Below are positions 57,601 to 64,000 of a stretch of DNA of 64,000 nucleotides, one piece after another; position 1 is the first letter of the stretch; each line of letters begins with the position of its first letter. Origin of the DNA: Balanoglossus misakiensis (taxonomy: Eukaryota > Hemichordata); assembly GCA_040954595.2 (NCBI GenBank), contig CM082585.2, forward strand, positions 5,952,001 to 6,016,000, read 5' to 3'. The translations under genes were made by a program, and so were the position numbers. The notes beneath the pieces were generated by a model that worked only from the letters and a program-made list of their open reading frames with translations, was not told the origin of the DNA and did not search any database.

Positions 57601-60600
57601 AATAAATATTTAGTCGTTAAAGTTTTCAAGTCCCCCCCTTTCAGTCCCTAAATTATTTCAAATCCCCCCCCTTACATACCCTCAATTTTTTCAAATCCCC
57701 CCCCTCAATTCTCCTGCCCCCCCCTCCAGAGGTGTTTGTGAATGCAGCCTAATTCAATTCAAAATGCACAGAAATTGACCATTACTGTAACTGGTTATCC
57801 TGAATTAAAAAAAATATATCTGCTTCATGGTTTAGTTTGAAAAATCATCCTTTCTTCAGCTAAAATCTTAATTCCTTCCTGTAGCAGTTGACAACAGTAA
57901 CAAGAAGTAAAATGTATATCTATGTAGATGTCAGTCATGTATTATTTTCATATTTCCTTTGTTTCAATCTAGCAAACTGTAGACGATGGCAATTGGGCGC
58001 AAGTAATGGACGCAAGCTTTCTTATGGTATCAAGAGATCCCCAAAACGCAAGGTATAAGAATGAATTTCCAAATTGAATAATCTTGAGTCTGCATGCAGT
58101 TATCATTGAGTGTCGTGTCAGTTAGAAATGTTGTTGTCCCAATCTATATTAAGTTGTGTTGATTGAATTTCCAAACTAAATAATCTTGAGTCAGCGTGAA
58201 TTTATCATTCAATGTGGTGTCAGTTAGAAATGATGTATTCCCAAGCCATGTTATTGTCATCCAGTTATGTTGATTGACATCTTGTGATGATCTATAGAAT
58301 TGTCATGGTACAAAAAAGTTTGTAATTCTTTTGGTATTTCACTTGGACAGGAAAGCGTACGTGTGTCCACTTCAGCCCGAGACGGAAGAAGAGTGGAGAT
58401 TATTCAAGAAAGGAGAAGAAACTAAAGACAAGCGAATACAAGAATCTGCCGAGTCCCTCTTGAAGTCGCCCCCGAACCCTGAAGAAACAAAACTGGTACA
58501 TGATTTATTTCTAGGAACACTTGACCAAAGGTGAGTCGATGGTTTAACCCTTCTACTACAATGGTTTGGTCCAAATCCATTGTTTTCTGTGGTAAAGTTG
58601 GGACCTCTTTAAAGGGAACTGGGGGTGAAAGGGATAAAGATACACTGTGAAAGCAAAGTCACAGAAACCATGGATACTAGAGAATAGCCAATCGCGGATT
58701 TTCACTTGGGGACACTCAAAAAAGTGAGCCACCGCATGGGCAATGTAACATTTAGACATACCCATTAAAGGGACAAAGTCTCTCTCTCGCTGCCCTTTTT
58801 CCATTTTGTTAGTGAAAAAACTTGCCAAAATGAATAATCGTTCTCTACCATTTATTCATTTTTTGCTAGTTTTTACTCTCATATCCTACAAACAGGATGG
58901 AACTTGTGTGTGGTCGAACGTTGATTCACTATATATCCACATGTAGAATAACATAAACGGTGTCCTGTATCAAACATAATTAATGGAAAAAGGGCAGCGA
59001 GAGAGAGAGACTTTGTCGCTTTAATTTATGTTAGAAGGGATTTTATACCTCGAGGGCTTAGATAATTGAGCTATGGAAGCTACATGTGACGAAATGCAAA
59101 CACTTTTTAATCAGGAAAAATTGTACTTTTACTACTGTAAAACACTTATTTTCGCGAGCAATTAATTTTCGCCAAATACGCGAGAGCCAAAATAGCGTGA
59201 AAATAAAAAGTCACGTAAATTGTTATTGAAGATAACGATGCAGTGAATGAAATAAGAGAACGCGAAAATTAATACTCACGAAACAGTGGCCTCTCTCGAT
59301 GTCGCGAAAAATTTAACTCGCGAAAATAAAGTGTTTTACAGTATTTCTTCAATTTTTTATTTTTTTTCCCAATCTGTATTTGAACAGTTCAGGGACTTTC
59401 AGAGCAAGAGTGAAACCGGAAGGTGCAGTGTGGATGGAAGACTGTAAATTGAAAAATATGATTATTTGTCATCCTCAGGTGAGTTGCAACTCCATTATCG
59501 CAGTGAGGTGGACGGTCACTCTTCATTTTTCTATTCTATATTTCTGCGGAATCCTCAAATGGGACCACAGTGTCCTTGACGCTATTTTTCTATTTTCCAA
59601 GTCCGCCCTCTAACTGTGCCTGCAGTTCGACTAATCGTCAAAGCTGCTACAAACTCAAAATGTCATGTTCAGAAAATCATACGCTGGCTTTGAGGACACT
59701 ACAAGTAGATACAGCTTCATTTAGAAATAGTACAGTAATGTTGGAAGGCAGAAAATTTATATTCTTTTATGTACACATTAATCGAATGTATGGTGCGTTT
59801 GGTGTCACTTTCAGGAGAGAAATTTATACAACAAAGTTTTTGGTGGCTTTCTCATGAGGCAAGCGTTCGAACTAGCATGGGCCAATGCATATGTACACTG
59901 GTAAGCTTTGATATTTGTGATAATAATTCATTGAAATGAAAGTGAGTAATGTAATATACAAGGCAGAAAAATATAGTACAATACAAATACATGATACATT
60001 GTACATACAAATACTGTAAAACACTTTATTTTCGCGAGCAATTAATTTTCGCCAAATACGCGAGAGCCAAAATAGCGTGAAAATAAAAAGTCGCGTAAAT
60101 TGTTTTTGAAGATAACGATGCAGTGAATGAAATAAGAGAACGCGAAAATTAATACTCGCGAAACAGTGGCCTCTCTCGATATCGCGAAAAATTTAACTCG
60201 CGAAAAAAAAGTAATACAAGATAAATGCATTATAATACCATTCATTGTACTTAAGATTTAGACATATTGCTCCTATGTAGAGAAGTGAATTCTTCTTTTC
60301 AATTCTTTTTTCCAGTAAGTCCCGTCCAAATGTCATAGCTGTAGACGATATTGTATTCCGCAAGCCAGTTCCTGTCGGATCGCTGCTCTACCTCTCGTCT
60401 CAGGTTGCATACACGGATGGTCATTTGCTGCAGGTCAGAGTTCATGCAGAGGTGTGCGATCCCAGAACGGGTCAGAGAGACATCACCAACGATTTCCATT
60501 TTACGTTCGAGAAAGACAGTCCAGTCACACCCGTGATTCCAAAGACATATCCAGGTAAGCACTTTGTCACTTTTGTATAATTACTATAAAAACACTTTAT

Positions 60601-61048
60601 TTTCGCTAGTCAAAATTTTCGCAATAACGAGAGAGGCCACCGTTTCGCGAGTATTAATTTTCGCGTTCTCTTATTTCATTCACTGCATCGCTATCTTCAA
60701 AAAAAAATTTACGCGACGTTTTATTTTCACGCTATTTTGGCTCTCGTGTGTTTCGCGAAAATTTATTGCTCGCGAATATAAAGTGTTTTACAGTATTCCT
60801 TGTTTACTGTTTGTCAGGTAACGGCCATTGTTATTGTTGACAAATGAATTCAAGTCCGGACTTGAATTCAAATTTTGCACATTAACAATGCTGACTATAC
60901 ACACTTGTGATTTGGTATTTACCAAGAAACCTTCCAAACGTTTCTAACCATATCCCGAAAATCCTTATTCTGAATATTTTCAGAGGCAATGATGTACTTG
61001 GACGGCAAGAGGCATCTAAGAGAAGCAGCAGAACTCAGGGTTTCATGA
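54633..61048 (+). CDS. ACOT9: Acyl-CoA thioesterase 9, mitochondrial, complete (12 exons, 427 aa)
   Basis: Hydrolyses acyl-CoA to free acid and CoA in mitochondria. Exons: 54633-54649, 55130-55227, 55494-55539, 55716-55909, 56147-56230, 56581-56684, 57973-58052, 58351-58530, 59388-59478, 59815-59900, 60316-60554, 60984-61048. Total 1284 nt, all phases close. Family stretches: MRDSYQEAVIPLG, NSVRFGRILESLD, IVTALVDRI, VTWVGSTSMEV (first HotDog domain, about 80-220), then VWMEDCKLKNMIICHPQ, FGGFLMRQAFELAWANA and VAVDDIVFRKPVPVGS (second HotDog, about 270-400) and the YLDGKRHL ending. The first ~38 residues (MATLGRCMANILLQRNLG...) are basic and acid-free, fitting a mitochondrial presequence. The start exon has only 17 coding bases, so it is the least certain. 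Length is close to human ACOT9 (439). The C-terminus is shorter than human after RHLREAAELRVS. Confidence 0.94.
54801..54812. repeat. Short G-run in ACOT9 intron 1 (a second lies at about 54942-54955)
   Basis: G homopolymers of about 12-14 bases near 54800 and 54945, potential quadruplex sites. Confidence 0.6.
55569..55613. repeat. Perfect 16-bp inverted repeat hairpin
   Basis: TAGCCTAGTCCTAGCC at 55569-55584, a 13-bp loop, then GGCTAGGACTAGGCTA at 55598-55613. It lies in ACOT9 intron 3, flanked on both sides by TTCTGG. Confidence 0.92.
56107..56140. repeat. (GTTTT)n tract before ACOT9 exon 5
   Basis: Repeated GTTTT units form most of the pyrimidine tract before the CCACAG acceptor at 56146. 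Confidence 0.85.
56736..56837. mobile_element. TTAA-type MITE (family B), copy 7
   Basis: TTAACCCTTTCATCCCC left end and GGTGGTGAAAGATTTAA right end, 52 bp after the ACOT9 exon 6 donor. Confidence 0.8.
56962..57752. mobile_element. ~790-bp terminal-inverted-repeat element, non-coding
   Basis: The left end AGGCTGTATTCACAAACACC and right end GGTGTTTGTGAATGCAGCCT are inverted, and the similarity continues through CTCTGGAGGGGGG...GGGAGAATT for about 45 bp. Inside, GTGTCCCCCTCCCAC occurs twice (about 57317 and 57532) with shared flanks, and repeated CAAATCCCCCCC motifs occur near both ends. There is no transposase frame. It lies in ACOT9 intron 6. Confidence 0.85.
58544..58637. mobile_element. 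TTAA-type MITE (family B), copy 8
   Basis: TTAACCCTTCTACTAC left end and GGGGGTGAAAGGGATAA right end; it starts 14 nt after the ACOT9 exon 8 donor. Confidence 0.8.
59135..59341 (+). mobile_element. TA-flanked MITE (family A), copy 5
   Basis: CTGTAAAACAC and GTGTTTTACAG ends with TA flanks. It ends 47 bp before ACOT9 exon 9. Confidence 0.92.
60014..60212 (+). mobile_element. TA-flanked MITE (family A), copy 6, right end damaged
   Basis: Nearly identical to copy 5 in the body; the right end breaks off after CTCGCGAAAAAAAAGTA. It lies in ACOT9 intron 10. Confidence 0.9.
60584..60793 (-). mobile_element. TA-flanked MITE (family A), copy 7
   Basis: Inverted relative to copies 5 and 6; it begins 29 bp after the ACOT9 exon 11 donor. 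Left end CTATAAAAACAC, right end GTGTTTTACAG. Confidence 0.9.
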
Positions 61049-61390
61049 AAAAAGAGGAAAGTATCACTGAAATACAACTTATATATTTGTGGTTCACATT
61101 TTCACCCAGGTGCTTATAATTAAATTATTTACCAGTTGGATTTTACGTGTTTTTTAATTACTGACAACATGCAACATGATGCTTCAGAAAAAGTAGATTT
61201 TAATTAAGAAGGGTCAGTATTTCATGTTGCCTGGTGTACAGTTCCCAGAAAATGTGTATAGTTAGTACGCAATGTAAGCTGGAAATTTATATTAGCCAAA
61301 TCAGGAGTTTTAACCCCTATCCTGTATATAGGTAGATGATTTTTGCTGTACAATGTGATGTTTATTGTTCATATTCATGATCAAACTTGA

Positions 61391-61396
61391 AATAAA
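61391..61396 (+). terminator. Candidate ACOT9 polyadenylation signal
   Basis: AATAAA about 340 bp after the ACOT9 stop codon. Confidence 0.55.
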
Positions 61397-61399
61397 CTT

Positions 61400-64000
61400 A
61401 TGGCAAATTGACAACAGCTCACTGAAGTCTCATCCTCATGAACCAACAAATCGAAGCTTTTGCTGTCAATGGCCTGTGGTTTACAATAATGGTATTTCTC
61501 GGAAATAATCTCTCAGGCTTCATTTACATGTACTTGGAACAGTGTCAGATAGGGGGCGCTGTACATCAACATTTCACTCGAGATGTCACCAGGGGCTCAT
61601 ATATATGCATTGAACATGTGTAAAATGTTCAGAAGCAGAATTTTTGTTTACTTATGCTATACTATTTATTGCATATTAATCTTACCGATACAACTGTAAG
61701 TAAATGTGAGTAGAAGTAATTTCATTCAATCCGGCAGCCCTATGTCGTAAAAGCGCATTGTTACATGATGAAAGGTCATTGCTCTCGACTGTACATTAAG
61801 TTGATTTACGAGTAATAAGGATGAGAGAAAGGCCACTTTAATAGCTGGAGCACAACTCGACTCATCAATATCAATTTTCTTTCACCTATCTTCAATAAAT
61901 AAGCATTTTTGTCAGGGCAGGGTCCAATATAAATTATGACCATCACTGATAATATTATTTCTCAAAATATCAAGGCATTTCATAAAATTGATTTTCCACA
62001 AAGTAAAGAAAATGGTGAGTTGCTTGGAGTGTTTATACATTGTTACACACTATTTGGGCAACTGAGGATCTATACTGTTGAGAGTCGAAGGTTTAGAAAT
62101 GTGAGTGTAAATTCTAAAGATATCTGGCCATTTGTTTTCAGGTGTAGGCATGTGCAGCAGGCATAGCAGTGCAAATGGCCGCTAGATGGCGTTCTCAGAC
62201 AGGGGAGGAGAATATAATCAATATTTGTAGTCCAATATCGATTGTCCGACAAGTCATTAGTAACCGAACACCGTAACATTACACCGCAGTTACTGGTAAT
62301 AAAAGACGGGAAAGTGGTTCTTTGTGCCCCTGCGCCATTGTGTACTTCTCCTCGTAAACGCTGCACAATGCGAATCTATTTATACAATACAGCGTCCCGC
62401 TGTGGTATTGTTTGGTAATGGTAGAGCCACGATGCTCGAACTCTCATGGGTAACTGATACAGGGCGGCTACCGCGTGCTTATTTTGATCCGATGCTGTAC
62501 GTTGTTGATGTTATTGTATTCGGGGCGACATAGTGTTCTGAGGGTCGGTGAACTTGCTCGTAGAAATTAATATCTTTGACCGGGTTTTGGACGGGGAGAT
62601 TCGTTGAAAAACAAAATTTTAAAACTCATAGCGTCTAGATTGATTCACTCAAGTATACTTGGAGAGAAATAAACAAGAAATAATATACAGATGATGAGGA
62701 AAAGTTTGAAATAAAATATTTCTGGGAACTTAGGGGTTTTCGGGTGTTTTCGGAACATTATAAAGGTATGGGCCCATAAATACTATCACACAAGTTATAT
62801 ATGATGCAAAGTTTGCAATGTCGGTCGACGTCTGTAGGCTTTTATATTGCAGTTGGCAAATAGGGCCTATATAAAGAATCCCGCAAATACAGACGTCATT
62901 ATATAATGCAAACAATCTACAGGTGTGCAATCCAGACATACAACGTTAACGCCCATTTTATGGGAGCAAGAATAAATATAGTTCCAGACCTTTCCCTATA
63001 GCATAACTATTACATGCATGTCTGCATGTGTCGCATGATTACTTTTATGTGAGACATGACCAAAATCTCCACAAATTAACTTTGCCGGCCATCACCAACA
63101 TCCTAACAGTTTCACGGTTTATTTATTTCACAAAAATGTCCAGATAGACGATGCATAAAAGATTGGTGACTTGTATGCTTTGATTTCAAAGTTCCGTACA
63201 ATTTATTTACGGGTTTCACTACATTTATGTTATTTGCAACAATATCTGACTGGTCGACTTCGTTGTCATCGCAATTTATTTTCGATAGCGAAATCGACTT
63301 CCATTCCACCCCGGTCACTGACTCGAGATCATGCATGATTCGGATTCCGCCACCTGCACAGCTGCAAATCCATTTACAGGTATTCAGCTAATAATTTACG
63401 TCATACGTTTTTGATCAGTCACTGCAAATTTGCTTCGTGGCAGGACTCTTTCCCTGTTTCAGAAATAACACAGAGCTGTGCGAATATTAGATGCCACGTT
63501 ATGGCGAGATCTCTTTTCGGGGGTCTGTTGGTAAAGTTGACGGCAAAGTGTTTTGACAATCATTACCCAATCAGCTAAGTGCATATTTCCTGTCAGTTCT
63601 AACCCCTCATTCGGTAAAAATGACTCTCGACCATACTTTTTGTGACCTCTGTCCCTTAATTGCATAATTTCATGAAATATGTATGCGATGCTTATGAGTT
63701 CGCGATGAATATTCTGACGTGTTTCCCAAAACACCTGTTAACATCATGGTTTACCAGGGTAATTTTTCTTCAACCGGAAGATTGTTCTGAGCTACTCACA
63801 TCATCGATTATTCCCAGACGACGTCTTTAATATCGCCCCAGGCCCATCTCGACCCGAAACCTTAAACATCCTTCGTATCTCTTCGTTTTTATTCAATTTC
63901 GCACAAAAATTAGAAAGTTTCTTATTCATTATTTTTCAAGCTTTGTTATAGGCCTATCACTTTTCTGTGTAAATCTGAAATTAAAAAAAATACTAATAAG
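61400..64000. other. Intergenic, no gene supported
   Basis: The remaining 2.6 kb is AT-rich with scattered short open frames on both strands. I found no splice-consistent coding exon and no repeat family shared with the rest of the window. Confidence 0.55.

Noticed and set aside
60042-60821. Recurring protein-like sequence with FAISREATVSRVLIFAFSYFIHC (also at 6946-7395)
   Set aside because: It is the translation of family A MITEs; all copies have the same non-coding inverted-repeat structure and no start or length consistent with a gene.
61438-62533. Short open frames downstream of ACOT9
   Set aside because: None has splice support or family resemblance; lengths are as expected by chance.

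Overview
The window is nuclear DNA from an animal. The genes are broken into many short exons with GT-AG borders, the introns carry families of small inverted-repeat transposons, and most non-coding sequence is AT-rich. The proteins read closest to vertebrate orthologues, and the centrobin/TRAPPC1 gene neighbourhood matches the human one. This suggests an invertebrate deuterostome such as a hemichordate or lancelet; the phylum is an inference and is not proven here.

Four genes can be built exon by exon with every splice phase closing. (1) RYK, a Wnt-binding receptor pseudokinase, minus strand, 13068 to 356: the start codon and first 501 residues are present and the 3' end lies beyond the left edge. 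(2) GSR, glutathione reductase, plus strand, 13700-21103: 11 exons, 476 aa, complete, divergent from RYK. (3) CNTROB, centrobin, a centriole coiled-coil protein, minus strand, 50251 to 39285: 23 coding exons, 1507 aa, complete. (4) TRAPPC1, plus strand, 52930-53959: 4 coding exons, 145 aa, complete, head to head with CNTROB and carrying a minor-spliceosome (U12-type) intron. Directly downstream is ACOT9, a mitochondrial acyl-CoA thioesterase, plus strand, 54633-61048: 12 exons, 427 aa, complete.

Two unrecognised small genes sit head to head near 25-27 kb. One is a cysteine-rich, probably single-pass membrane micropeptide with a TATA box (minus, 25409-25103). The other is a charged protein of 73-91 residues (plus, 26058/26112-26761). 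Between 22.9 and 25.1 kb is an array of 20-bp units organised into 100-bp and partly 200-bp higher-order repeats.

Mobile DNA is mostly small non-autonomous elements inside introns: seven copies of a ~205-bp TA-flanked element with CTGTAAAACAC ends, eight copies of a ~90-bp TTAA-flanked element with CCCTTTCACC ends, a TACAGTCAA element with an internal 73-bp triplication, and one ~790-bp element. Several lie within tens of bases of a splice site. The 26.8-39.3 kb and 61-64 kb stretches hold no gene I can support. The genes are not a pathway; they are separate housekeeping and signalling genes, linked only by three divergent promoter regions (RYK/GSR, the two small genes, CNTROB/TRAPPC1).
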